Origin: Ampullimonas aquatilis
GTDB taxonomy: Bacteria > Pseudomonadota > Gammaproteobacteria > Burkholderiales > Burkholderiaceae_D
Reading direction: 5' to 3'
Assembly (NCBI RefSeq): GCF_049675895.1
Contig: NZ_CP183834.1
Location: 434,001 to 498,000, forward strand
Length of the DNA stretch: 64,000 nt
Both the position numbers and the translations under genes were made by a program. Positions 17,563 to 26,178 of the stretch are shown here, piece after piece. Numbering within the stretch: the first letter of the stretch is position 1; each line of letters starts with the position of its first letter. The notes under the pieces were generated by a model. It was not told where the DNA came from. It saw only the letters and a list, made by a program, of their open reading frames with translations, and did no database searches.

Positions 17563-18666
17563 TTAAATTTCTATTTGCGCAAACGGATCATCCAGCGGCT
17601 GGGTATCGTCGTCGCGTAGCAGGCAGGCATCCAGTGCTGTGGCCAATGCCTGGGTGTTGAGATTGAGACCGACACATTGCCAGTCCTGGCCGGGTTTGAC
17701 GGATGGCTGGTCGGGTGTGTTGAGTGTGTCCCATTCACCTTCATCGGCATGACGACAGGTGCCGCCGGCATGCTGCCACTGCAGGGCAATGGTGGGTTGG
17801 CTGGCCAGTAAAAACCGGCCCTGCGAGCGGATCACGGTGCCGTTGGCGGTGAGCCAGTCGGAATGAATCAGCTGCCAAAGCCGTTGCGGATGAAAGGCAC
17901 GCTCGGATTGGTAATGCCAACTGCTAATGCTGGCGTCGCTGCCGAACTGGTTGGCGGTGTTTAAGTTGACAGGCAATTCAATTTGCACGCCGGGGTTGAG
18001 TGCATGCAAGAGGCCGGTGAGGCTACTGAGGTTGATCTGATTGGTCTTGTGATTTTGCGCGGTGCTGGTTTGAGGCGTACTAAGTTGCGGCATATATACC
18101 TCAATCACGGCGGCACTTTCTACCTGCTCCATCAGCAAGTCGGCCACAGTGCGGTCATCCAGCGCATCGGCGGCGAGCCCGAGGTCTTGCAGAAATTCAG
18201 CCTGTTGCAAATCGGTTAGCCAGCTATCAGCGGCAAGCAGCAGATGATTGCAGGCAGCAAAATGATCTGCCGGATGATCGGCCTGCCATTCTTCTTCGGC
18301 CAAGACCAAGGCATCTTCCACCAGCACTGCTTCGGTCGTGGGAGCTACCACAATCACAATGTCGCGGGCGCCAGCGGCGAGTGCCGCACCTAGCGTATTT
18401 AAAAATGGGGCGTAGATATCATCGGCCAATTCAGCCTGCGCATGTTCATCGGTGTGGTGGTGATCATGATCGCAATCCGACGTGCAATGTTCATCGTGCT
18501 CGTGTTCATCAGTCAGTGTGTGCGCCGCACTCAAGTCGCAATGAATGATGTGGCGACCTTGTGCATGTTGTGCCAGCCAGTCGTTTTGCAGTGCGGGTTG
18601 CCAGGCCAGTAGCAAGGTCAGCCGAATGGTGTCAGGCTGGGCTGGGTGAGCAAAGGCGTAGGGCAT
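17563..18666 (-). CDS. CobW C-terminal-domain protein lacking the GTPase P-loop
   Basis: 367 residues. The N-terminal half resembles a COG0523 (CobW/YjiA/Zur-linked) protein in outline but has no Walker A GxxGxGKT, no CxCC motif and no NKxD-like motif. A His/Asp/Glu-rich metal-binding stretch lies at about residues 53-75 (DEHEHDEH, DHDHHHTDEH). The C-terminal third carries CobW_C features: ISSWHYQSERAFHPQRLWQLI, then SQGRFLLASQP and the WDTL...WQCVGLNL end. It probably binds metal but cannot hydrolyse GTP in the usual way. It lies downstream of dksA on the same strand, near two intact paralogues. It may be a metallochaperone accessory or sensor. Confidence 0.65.
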   Translation of the reverse strand: MPYAFAHPAQPDTIRLTLLLAWQPALQNDWLAQHAQGRHIIHCDLSAAHTLTDEHEHDEHCTSDCDHDHHHTDEHAQAELADDIYAPFLNTLGAALAAGARDIVIVVAPTTEAVLVEDALVLAEEEWQADHPADHFAACNHLLLAADSWLTDLQQAEFLQDLGLAADALDDRTVADLLMEQVESAAVIEVYMPQLSTPQTSTAQNHKTNQINLSSLTGLLHALNPGVQIELPVNLNTANQFGSDASISSWHYQSERAFHPQRLWQLIHSDWLTANGTVIRSQGRFLLASQPTIALQWQHAGGTCRHADEGEWDTLNTPDQPSVKPGQDWQCVGLNLNTQALATALDACLLRDDDTQPLDDPFAQIEI

Positions 18667-18714
18667 GATGAATGAGTGACGGTCGTCTGGAAAAGATGGG
18701 TGGCTGTGATGCTA

Positions 18715-18751
18715 CCAAAGAAAATGCCGGAACAGGAAACTGTCCGGCATT
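18715..18751 (-). terminator. Intrinsic terminator downstream of dksA
   Basis: AATGCCGGA (18723-18731) pairs with 18743-18751, with an inner CAG/CTG extension. On the minus strand the stem is followed by TTTTCTTT. It separates dksA from the CobW-C gene. Confidence 0.65.
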
Positions 18752-18908
18752 GGGCGTGACCAAGATCGTTGGCGCTGAGGATCGGCTTGTACCTTCAAGG
18801 TATTGCACAGACCAACTGCACCAAAGCATGTATCTACGCAGAATCGGGTGGTGAGCTGGTTGTTAGGATTGCGGCACAGTGTGCTGTCGCAATGACTTAT
18901 CTGCCAGA

Positions 18909-19328
18909 TCAGTCACCGTACATCTTTTGGCGAATTTCACGGCGTTGTTGGGCTTCCAGCGTCAGCGTGGCAGTCGGGCGAGCCAGCAAACGGGGCAGAC
19001 CGATGGGATCGCCCGTTTCTTCACAATAACCAAAATCCTTGTTATTGATCCGATCAATCGCTTGCTGCACTTTTTTCAGGAGTTTGCGCTCGCGATCGCG
19101 GGTGCGCAATTCCAGTGCGTGTTCTTCCTCAATCGTGGCGCGATCCGCAGGATCGGGTACCAACACGGTTTCACGCAGATGTTCTGTGGTCTCCCCGGCA
19201 TTACGCAGCAGATCATCTTTGGTTTTTTCGAGCAGGTCTTTGAAAAAAGCCAATTGCGCTTCGTTCATATAGTCCTTCTCAGGCATTTTGAGGAGTTCAG
19301 CCTCGGTCAGAATTTTTTTAGTAGCCAT
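18909..19328 (-). CDS. dksA: DksA transcription factor, zinc-finger-less variant
   Basis: RNA polymerase secondary-channel regulator that works with ppGpp. 139 residues. The coiled coil carries the tip residues Asp62-Arg63-Ala64 equivalent to the catalytic D-x-A of DksA. Of the four zinc-finger Cys positions, only Cys102 remains; the others are Thr105, Thr123 and Ala126. It is thus a DksA that should not need zinc, a variant known in several Proteobacteria. The start is ATG 19328 with AGAGG upstream; the longer frame to 19364 is unlikely. It lies between COG0523 GTPase genes, a setting often linked to zinc limitation. Confidence 0.92.
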   Translation of the reverse strand: MATKKILTEAELLKMPEKDYMNEAQLAFFKDLLEKTKDDLLRNAGETTEHLRETVLVPDPADRATIEEEHALELRTRDRERKLLKKVQQAIDRINNKDFGYCEETGDPIGLPRLLARPTATLTLEAQQRREIRQKMYGD

Positions 19329-19394
19329 GGCAACCTCTTTTCTCAATGCAACAGGGTAAAACAAAAACTGATTTGGAAAGAATAGTCCGCTAGC

Positions 19395-20369
19395 TTACAC
19401 CAGACAACTTTCAAGCCCCTTTAAAAATATATCTTTTGGCAATTTTTTACCAATAAAGACAATTTTAGAGGAAGGTTTTTCGGCTTTTGTCCAAGGTTTC
19501 CCTAGGTCAGTCGCCACCATCTTGTGCACACCTTGCAACAAAACGCGGCGCGGCGTGCCTTTTATATAGAGCAAACCTTTGTAACGCAACATCGATTCAC
19601 CGTAAACCTGCACCAGCGTATCCATGAACTCGTCCAGTTTCTGTGGATTGAACGGGCGGCTGGATTTAAACACAAAAGACCCCACTTCGTCATCATGATG
19701 ATGGTGGTTCTCGGCAAAAAAGGTCGGTTCGACTTCCAGAATCGCATTGACATTGAAACCGTTGATGTCAAGCACGTCGTCAATGGCGGCTGAACCAAAA
19801 TTGACGGCCTGAATCGGTGCACGAGCGTTGATACGGCTTAAACGGCCACGTAATTCGGCCTGTTCAGCCTCGCTGACCAGGTCGGTCTTGGAAAGCAGAA
19901 TGCGATCGGCAAAGCCAACCTGCTCTTGTGCTTCGGGGTGGTTGTCGAGCTGGAAGTTGGCGTGTTTGGCGTCCACCACGGTCAAAATCGCATCAAGCCG
20001 GTAATAGTCGGCCACGCTGTCTTCCATGAAAAATGTCTGTGCCACAGGGGAGGGCGCGGCCAGGCCGGTGGTTTCGATGATGACGCGGTCAAAATTGAGC
20101 GTGCCGGCTTTACGTTTGTCTTTCAGCTCGCCCAGGATGCGCACCAGATCACCGCGCACATTGCAGCAGATGCAGCCGTTGTTCATCTCGATGATTTGTT
20201 CGCCTTCCTGCTGCTCCAAAATATCGTTGTCGATCCCTTCTTCACCAAACTCGTTTTCAATCACGGCGATCTTGTGACCGTGCTGTTCTTTGAGGAGCCG
20301 ATTCAAAAAGGTGGTTTTGCCTGCGCCAAGATAGCCGGTGAGGATGGTAACGGGGACTTGTTTGCTCAT
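19395..20369 (-). CDS. COG0523 / CobW-family GTP-binding metallochaperone, copy 1
   Basis: 324 residues. Walker A GYLGAGKTT at residues 12-20, the metal-binding CICC motif at 66-69, an ETTG Walker B/switch region near 99-102, and SKTD base recognition at 160-163. An HHHH metal-binding cluster lies at 222-225. The CobW_C domain follows (about 228-322, with SSRPFNPQKLDEFMD). Family members insert or deliver Zn, Co or Ni; which metal is not decidable here. It sits 67 bp upstream of dksA on the same strand. Its upstream region contains one of the dispersed repeat elements. Confidence 0.92.
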   Translation of the reverse strand: MSKQVPVTILTGYLGAGKTTFLNRLLKEQHGHKIAVIENEFGEEGIDNDILEQQEGEQIIEMNNGCICCNVRGDLVRILGELKDKRKAGTLNFDRVIIETTGLAAPSPVAQTFFMEDSVADYYRLDAILTVVDAKHANFQLDNHPEAQEQVGFADRILLSKTDLVSEAEQAELRGRLSRINARAPIQAVNFGSAAIDDVLDINGFNVNAILEVEPTFFAENHHHHDDEVGSFVFKSSRPFNPQKLDEFMDTLVQVYGESMLRYKGLLYIKGTPRRVLLQGVHKMVATDLGKPWTKAEKPSSKIVFIGKKLPKDIFLKGLESCLV

Positions 20370-20375
20370 GATTTG

Positions 20376-20475
20376 TATACTGCGGTAGAGTAAAAATTTG
20401 CCATCTGGAGAGTCAATAAATACGCACTTGAGAGATGGTATTGAATATAAATAATCTCAAAAAGTGGGGAGTATC
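20376..20475 (+). repeat. MITE-like intergenic element, copy 3 (longer, about 100 bp)
   Basis: It begins TATACTGC and ends GGGGAGTATC, with the shared AATAAATACGCACTT core. The core lies 52 nt from the left end instead of 43, and the whole is about 18 bp longer than other copies, so it carries small insertions. It lies directly upstream of a cobW start codon. Confidence 0.65.
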
Positions 20476-20523
20476 CCTATTCTGAGGTCGTGGTCGCGCT
20501 CATTGGGCACGGCATTACTGGTA

Positions 20524-21573
20524 TCAGGCGAGCGTGTCCGAAACCGCCAGACAGTTGTCGAGCATGCTGCGAATCACCGCTTCGGGCAGATCAAAACCAA
20601 TGAACACGATTTTGGAGCCGCGTGTTTCACCTTCTTCCCATTTGGAAGACACGTCGCTGCCAACCGTTTCATGCACACCCTGAAACACCACGCGACGATC
20701 CAGTCCTTCCACATCGAGCACGCCCTTGTAGCGCAACATCTGTTTGCCGTACTGGCTGACCAGCTGGCCCAGCGCATGATCAAGCGCGCTCATATTGAAG
20801 GGGCGCGCGGCGCGATAGACAAATGACTTGATGGCGTCATCATGTTGCGGATGATGATGGCCATGATCGTGCTGGCAATGTTCGTCATGCACATGGTCGT
20901 GATCGGATTCGTCATCTTCGGTCAGAAAATGGGGATCAATATCAAGTTTGGCGTTCAGGTTAAAACCGCGTTGATCCAGCACCTGTGCGACTTCTACGCC
21001 ACCAAAGGCCGCAATCTGCACGGCGGCACGCGGGTTGATGTGTTTGAGGCGCGATTGCAGGGCGGCCAGTGTGTCGGCGTCAACCAAATCAGTTTTGGTG
21101 ATGAAAATCTGGTCGGCAAAACCCACTTGCCACTGCGCGACTTCATGCTCGCTCAACTGCGCATCACCATGCTTGGCATCCACCAGGGTGATGATGGCGT
21201 CAATCAGATAGTCATCGGCCAACTCTTCGGCCATGAAAAAACTTTGGGCAATTGGTGCCGGGTTGGCCAGGCCGGTGGTTTCAATCACCAGATGGTCAAA
21301 GTCGAAGTCGCCGCGACCACGCCGGTCAATCAGCTCGCTCAGTGCTTCGACCAGATCGCCACGAATATTGCAGCAGATACAGCCATTATTCATCTGCACA
21401 ATGCGCTCGTTGTCGTCCTGAATCAGGATTTCGTTATCAATGCTTTCCTCGCCAAATTCATTTTCCACCACGGCAATCTTGTAGCCGTGATCGTCGGAAA
21501 GAATTTTCTTGAGCAGGGTGGTTTTGCCGCTGCCTAAAAAGCCGGTGAGGATGGTGACGGGAATGGAAGCCAT
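20524..21573 (-). CDS. COG0523 / CobW-family GTP-binding metallochaperone, copy 2
   Basis: 349 residues, paralogous to the gene downstream. Walker A GFLGSGKTT at residues 11-19, CICC at 65-68, ETTG, and TKTD for base recognition. The linker before the C-terminal domain is very His-rich (HDHVHDEHCQHDHGHHH), longer than in copy 1 and suited to storing or buffering metal. CobW_C follows with AARPFNMSALDHAL. The start is ATG 21573, which matches the family N-terminus; the upstream in-frame start adds ten residues of no visible conservation. On the minus strand, rlmI precedes it, and copy 1 and dksA follow. Confidence 0.92.
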   Translation of the reverse strand: MASIPVTILTGFLGSGKTTLLKKILSDDHGYKIAVVENEFGEESIDNEILIQDDNERIVQMNNGCICCNIRGDLVEALSELIDRRGRGDFDFDHLVIETTGLANPAPIAQSFFMAEELADDYLIDAIITLVDAKHGDAQLSEHEVAQWQVGFADQIFITKTDLVDADTLAALQSRLKHINPRAAVQIAAFGGVEVAQVLDQRGFNLNAKLDIDPHFLTEDDESDHDHVHDEHCQHDHGHHHPQHDDAIKSFVYRAARPFNMSALDHALGQLVSQYGKQMLRYKGVLDVEGLDRRVVFQGVHETVGSDVSSKWEEGETRGSKIVFIGFDLPEAVIRSMLDNCLAVSDTLA

Positions 21574-21680
21574 GAGAAAAATCCGAAAAGCCGTGTCGAT
21601 CAAGGGTTGACTGACAGGCCAGTATCAAAAATGATGCCAAAATTAACTTGCTAGATGGGGATTGAACCATAAAATTCAAG

Positions 21681-22898
21681 TCAGATTTTTTGCAGGGCCA
21701 GTCCTTTCAGGTATTCCCCTTCTGGAAATGCCAAAAGCAAGGGATGATCAGGCCCGGCGGCGAGTCGCTCCAAAATCAGCATGTCGCTGCCCGCGTCAGA
21801 CGCCGCGCCAGCCACGATTTTTTGAAACAGATCGGCCGTCACGCCACCCGAGCACGAATAGGTAAACAACAGGCCACCCGGTTTGAGCAATTTGCAGGCA
21901 ATCAGATTGATGTCTTTGTAGGCGCGCGCGGCACGCTCCACATGCGCAGCTGTCGGCGCAAATTTGGGTGGATCAAGAATAATCACATCAAACTGCAACT
22001 GCGCATCGCGATAGGCACGCAAGGCTTTAAAGACATCATCACAGGCCCATTCACACTGGCTGCTGACGCCATTGAGATTCGCGTTCAATGTCGCCAGATC
22101 CAGTGCCGATTGAGCGGAATCAATGGACGTAATCTGCAAAAAAGGTGTGGCTTTGGCCGCGGCCAAAGAAAATCCGCCGCTAAAACAAAAACAGTTGAGC
22201 ATGGTGAGTGGCTGACTCGCGCTGCTGCCGCGCGTCTGCGCCAATTGCGCGACCTGGCGTGCTACGGCACGGCGATTGTCGCGCTGATCCAGATAAAAGC
22301 CGGTTTTATGGCCGCCGGTAATATCAATCAAAATTTGTATGCCCGATTCTTCAATGGTGAGTCGTTCAGGTGGCGCAACGCCAGCCAGCACACCAATCGC
22401 GACCGGCAAGCCTTCCAGGCTGCGCACATCGGCGTCAGAACGTTCAAACACATTGGTGATGCCGGTCTGTTTGACCAGTTCATCCACAATCACCGCTTTC
22501 CATTTTTCCACGCCAGTGGCACCGGACTGCAAGACCAGCCAATCACCTTCCAGACCATGATAGTGGTCAACTACCAAACCCGGCAGACCATCGGCTTCAC
22601 CATGAATCAGGCGGCGTGACTGTCCGAGCAAGGGCTGGCGCAGCGCCAGGGCCGTAGCGACACGTTGCGCAAAAAAAGTGGCATCAATTCGGTCCTTGTC
22701 ATCAAAACTCCAAACACGGACCCGTATATTGGATTGCGGCGAACAGGCACCCAGGGCCAAAAACCGGCCATCATGCGCATGCACTGCCACGGTGCTGCCA
22801 GCATCGGCACCACCTTTGGCAATTGCCCCCGAAAATACCCAGGGATGGCGGCGTAATAGTGATTTTTCCTTGCCGGGCTTGAGTGTGATGATGTTCAT
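21681..22898 (-). CDS. rlmI: Class I rRNA methyltransferase, RlmI/RlmK-like
   Basis: 405 residues. An N-terminal PUA domain (about 1-75, with RRHPWVFSGAI) is followed by a linker and a Rossmann SAM-binding domain: motif I FCFSGGFSLAAAKA, catalytic IILDPPKFAP, and the Cys-containing LLFTYSCSGGV. These are hallmarks of the m5C-type 23S rRNA methyltransferase RlmI (C1962) family. The start is ATG 22898, which fits the PUA domain start MNIITLKPGKE. Separate transcription from the metallopeptidase is expected, since the two are divergent across 232 bp with nothing else obvious. It uses SAM supplied by metK in the same window. Confidence 0.9.
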   Translation of the reverse strand: MNIITLKPGKEKSLLRRHPWVFSGAIAKGGADAGSTVAVHAHDGRFLALGACSPQSNIRVRVWSFDDKDRIDATFFAQRVATALALRQPLLGQSRRLIHGEADGLPGLVVDHYHGLEGDWLVLQSGATGVEKWKAVIVDELVKQTGITNVFERSDADVRSLEGLPVAIGVLAGVAPPERLTIEESGIQILIDITGGHKTGFYLDQRDNRRAVARQVAQLAQTRGSSASQPLTMLNCFCFSGGFSLAAAKATPFLQITSIDSAQSALDLATLNANLNGVSSQCEWACDDVFKALRAYRDAQLQFDVIILDPPKFAPTAAHVERAARAYKDINLIACKLLKPGGLLFTYSCSGGVTADLFQKIVAGAASDAGSDMLILERLAAGPDHPLLLAFPEGEYLKGLALQKI

Positions 22899-23130
22899 GA
22901 GCGTGGGTTGCCTCGGTATTGAGTCGGTGGTTGAAATGAGCCGGTGCATATTGCAGGTTGCGCTAATCAGTTTAATCATTGATGATGAGCGGGCCGGCAG
23001 ACCATGTCAGCCGGTACTGACAGCAAGCACCGTTTTCTTCCTAGGCGCATCGACTGTGCGGGCACGTATAGTAAGCGAAATGCGGTAGGCCAAACGCAGT
23101 AAGCCCAATGAATTGCTCAGCGGAGTCGCC

Positions 23131-24396
23131 ATGTCACAACCCCCTCAAACTCTCTTTTATCATGCCAATATGACGAGTAGCTCAATACCTATGGCCATTA
23201 TTGCTGATGACTCCTCCGTTCAAAGCAGTGAACAGGGTCTTGGTGCACGTTTATCTGCCATACCTTATCGTTGTCGTTGTAGTCGGCCAATTTTCTTTCG
23301 CAATACCCAATGTCTTAATTGTGGTGCTTTGCTGGGTTATGACCCGGCGCTGGATCTGCTTGGCGCCTTGAGTGGTTCGGATGATCAACATGGCTGGCAA
23401 TTGCTGGTCGATGAAAGCCTCTTGAGCCTGAATGCCGCAGCCGCCAATGTGATGGTCAATCGTTATCGGCGTTGCCACAATGCGTTCAGTCATGCCAGCT
23501 GCAACTGGCTGATTGCGCAGTCGTCGCTCCACACCTATTGTTTGTCATGTCGGCTCAATCAGACCATTCCCGATTTATCGCTGGTCGATAATCAACAGGC
23601 CTGGAAAAAAACCGAGCTGGCCAAGCGCTTGCTGATACGACAATTGCTCAGCCTGCAATTGCCGGTGCAATCGCGTCAGGATGATCCTGTCACAGGCCTG
23701 GCGTTTGACTTTCTCAAGCCCGTCGGCGGTGAGCCAGTTTTGACCGGGCATGAAGACGGACTCATCACGCTCAATATCAATGAAGCCGATGATGCTTATC
23801 GCGAGAGAATGCGTACCCAGATGGGTGAACCCTATCGTACCCTGCTTGGCCATTTGCGGCATGAGATTGGCCATTATTATTGGGATCGATTGATCGACAA
23901 CACACCCTGGCTGGAAGGTTATCGCCAGCTGTTTGGTGACGAACGCACGGATTACGCCGATGCGCTGGACAACTATTACGAGCAGGGCCCACAAGCCAAT
24001 TGGCAACAGGCCTATGTGAGCAGCTATGCCACCTCGCACCCCTGGGAAGACTGGGCAGAAACCTGGGCGCATTACCTGCACATTGATGCTACGCTCAAGA
24101 CCGCGCGCCGTTTTGGTTTTGCACACGAGAGCCTGGCACTGGAAATTGAAAAATTCACTCTGCAGGATCTATATGATCCGCAACACCCCGATGCCGAAGA
24201 CTTTTTGCGACTGTTGAATGCTTCGGTCTCATTGACCACCGTGTTAAATGAGTTTGCCCGCAGCATGGGGCAGTCTGATCATTACCCTTTTGTCCTGACG
24301 CGCACGGTGATTGCCAAATTGCATTTCATTCATATGGTGATTGATGCCCAGGCGCAGCAGGCACGGATCAGCAATCAGCATAGTTTTTATCATTAA
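23131..24396 (+). CDS. Putative zinc-binding metallopeptidase (zinc-ribbon plus HExxH)
   Basis: 421 residues. An N-terminal zinc-ribbon (about residues 44-65, CRC...CLNC) and a second Cys cluster (about 130-150, CNW...YCLSC) precede a zincin-like domain. Its metal motif is HEIGHYYWD (about residues 249-257), with a downstream DERTDYADAL and a HPWEDWAETWAHYL segment that can supply the third ligand. This matches the Peptidase_Mx type of cytoplasmic metallopeptidases of unknown target. The start is ATG 23131 with GGAG 5 nt upstream; internal Mets exist. OsmC follows 15 bp after the stop, so the two are probably cotranscribed. Confidence 0.8.
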   Translation: MSQPPQTLFYHANMTSSSIPMAIIADDSSVQSSEQGLGARLSAIPYRCRCSRPIFFRNTQCLNCGALLGYDPALDLLGALSGSDDQHGWQLLVDESLLSLNAAAANVMVNRYRRCHNAFSHASCNWLIAQSSLHTYCLSCRLNQTIPDLSLVDNQQAWKKTELAKRLLIRQLLSLQLPVQSRQDDPVTGLAFDFLKPVGGEPVLTGHEDGLITLNINEADDAYRERMRTQMGEPYRTLLGHLRHEIGHYYWDRLIDNTPWLEGYRQLFGDERTDYADALDNYYEQGPQANWQQAYVSSYATSHPWEDWAETWAHYLHIDATLKTARRFGFAHESLALEIEKFTLQDLYDPQHPDAEDFLRLLNASVSLTTVLNEFARSMGQSDHYPFVLTRTVIAKLHFIHMVIDAQAQQARISNQHSFYH

Positions 24397-24411
24397 ACGA
24401 AAGGAACGATC

Positions 24412-24837
24412 ATGGAAAAATTTGCACATGCCCATTGGACCGGTGATTTAAAAAATGGCGTAGGTAGCATTTCAACACAAAGCGGCGTTTTGCAAGATAC
24501 GGCTTACGGCTTTAATAAACGCTTTGGTGATGAGCCTGGCACCAACCCCGAAGAACTGATCGCCGCAGCGCATGCGAGCTGCTTTACGATGGCTTTTTCC
24601 AATCTGCTTGGCATTGAAGGTTTTACTGCCGAAGCGATTGACACCGAATGCCGTATCACCCTTGAAAAAATTGGCGATGGCTTTGCCATTACGCACAGTC
24701 ATCTGCACATGAAGGCCAAGATCCCACATATCACGCTGGACAAGTTCAATGAAGTTGCCATCACTGCCAAAGCTGGTTGCCCGGTGTCCAAGGCGCTCAA
24801 TTTGCAGATTGATTTGTTGGCTGAACTGATTGGCTAG
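24412..24837 (+). CDS. OsmC-family peroxiredoxin
   Basis: 141 residues, the full OsmC length. The redox Cys sit in the expected places: HASCFTM (about residue 57) and AGCPVSKAL (about 123), with the upstream GTNPEELIAAA motif. It reduces organic hydroperoxides in the cytoplasm with dihydrolipoyl or thiol donors in known members. A good AAAGGA site precedes the ATG. It lies just after the zinc metallopeptidase gene, and converges on xerC across a 127-bp spacer without an obvious terminator. Confidence 0.93.
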   Translation: MEKFAHAHWTGDLKNGVGSISTQSGVLQDTAYGFNKRFGDEPGTNPEELIAAAHASCFTMAFSNLLGIEGFTAEAIDTECRITLEKIGDGFAITHSHLHMKAKIPHITLDKFNEVAITAKAGCPVSKALNLQIDLLAELIG

Positions 24838-24964
24838 CTTGAATTGGGTACGGTACTCAGTCTATCCATTGATTGTTGGTAAGCTTTATTTTATTGAAAA
24901 TTTCATTGAAACAAATTTTCAAGCAATTCTGGTCTTCTCAGAAGATAATCTGTTCAAGAAGTAT

Positions 24965-26077
24965 TTACTTCTTCTTCGCACGCGGATGCGCATCGTCATA
25001 GACTTGGCTCAGGTGCGAAAAATCGAGCGAGGTGTAGACCTGGGTGGAGGCAAGGCTGGCATGGCCCATCATTTCCTGTACGGCGCGCAGGTCGCGCGAG
25101 CCTTGCAGCATGTGTGAGGCAAAGGTGTGGCGCAGTACGTGAGGATGGACATTGGTGGCGATACCGGCAGCACGGGCGCGTGACTTGACGGCTTGCTGGA
25201 TGGCGCTACCGGTGATGCGCGCACCGCGGGCACCCACAAAGAGGGCATGGACGATGGTGGTGTGGCTGACGTCGACCATTTCATCGCGCACGGCCAGCCA
25301 GGCTTGCAGCGCGCTGATGGCTTTGCCGCCAATGGGTACGATGCGCGTCTTGTTGCCTTTACCGGTGACGCGCACTTCGGCATTGTCGATATCCAACCAG
25401 CTGATGGATTGATAGGCATGCCCAGTGACGGGCCGCAGGTCGAGCGAGATCAATTCGGCCAGACGCAATCCGGCGCTATAAAAGAGTTCCAGTATGGCTT
25501 GGTCACGCAGGGCAATGAGCTGTTTAAGCCGTTGTCGATGCAGGCTGAGTGGTGGATGGGTTGCCTCGTTGGGCGGTGCTTGGCGAGCCGGGTCGGGGTA
25601 ATCGAGCAGTACTTGCGCCTGGTCAACACTCAAGGCTTTGGGCAGGCGCTTGGGCAGTTTGGGGGCGCGGATGCCTTCGACGGGGTTGGCGGCCAAGGGC
25701 GGCTGGTCAAAGCCCGCAGCCAGGGCTTCGGTCAGGCCACGCAAGGCAACCCAGCGAAAGTAGCTGCGCCAGCTGGATAAGCGCCGTGCCAGACTTTTGG
25801 CGGTGTCACCTTGGGCGTGCAAGCGGCTGACGGCCAGGCGAATGTCGTGATGGGTCAGGCTGCACAGCGGTTTGCCGGCAAACAGCCCAATCAATTTGCC
25901 CAGATCATTGCGATACGAGCGCACGGTGCTTTCGGAATAGCTGCGCTGGGTATAGAGAAAATCAAGATAGCGATCAATCAGCCAGCGGTCGATGGGCGCT
26001 GGCTGGGTGGTTTCTACGCTGTTCTGACTGGCTGTATTGCTTTGGTGCCGATTTCGCGCAGCAGGCTGTTTGGACAT
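24965..26077 (-). CDS. xerC: Tyrosine recombinase XerC
   Basis: Site-specific recombinase that with XerD resolves chromosome dimers at dif. 370 residues, longer than the usual 300 because of a 30-residue N-terminal tail and short inserts near the linker. The N-terminal SAM-like arm starts at IDRWLIDRYLDFLYTQRSYS. Catalytic residues are present: Arg in SAGLRLAELISL, Lys in VTGKGNKTR, His and Arg in HPHVLRHTFASHML, His in MGHASLAST, and Tyr in QVYTS. The order dapF-DUF484-xerC is conserved in Proteobacteria. ATG 26077 is chosen over 26086 by length only. Confidence 0.94.
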   Translation of the reverse strand: MSKQPAARNRHQSNTASQNSVETTQPAPIDRWLIDRYLDFLYTQRSYSESTVRSYRNDLGKLIGLFAGKPLCSLTHHDIRLAVSRLHAQGDTAKSLARRLSSWRSYFRWVALRGLTEALAAGFDQPPLAANPVEGIRAPKLPKRLPKALSVDQAQVLLDYPDPARQAPPNEATHPPLSLHRQRLKQLIALRDQAILELFYSAGLRLAELISLDLRPVTGHAYQSISWLDIDNAEVRVTGKGNKTRIVPIGGKAISALQAWLAVRDEMVDVSHTTIVHALFVGARGARITGSAIQQAVKSRARAAGIATNVHPHVLRHTFASHMLQGSRDLRAVQEMMGHASLASTQVYTSLDFSHLSQVYDDAHPRAKKK

Positions 26078-26178
26078 GATGGTCAAAGCCTATTTTGCGA
26101 TATGGGGAGTCTGATGGGATTAGTCGGGCAAGCGCATGAGCAAAGGCATGGCGAATGGATACACTTTGCTCGTTTTAC

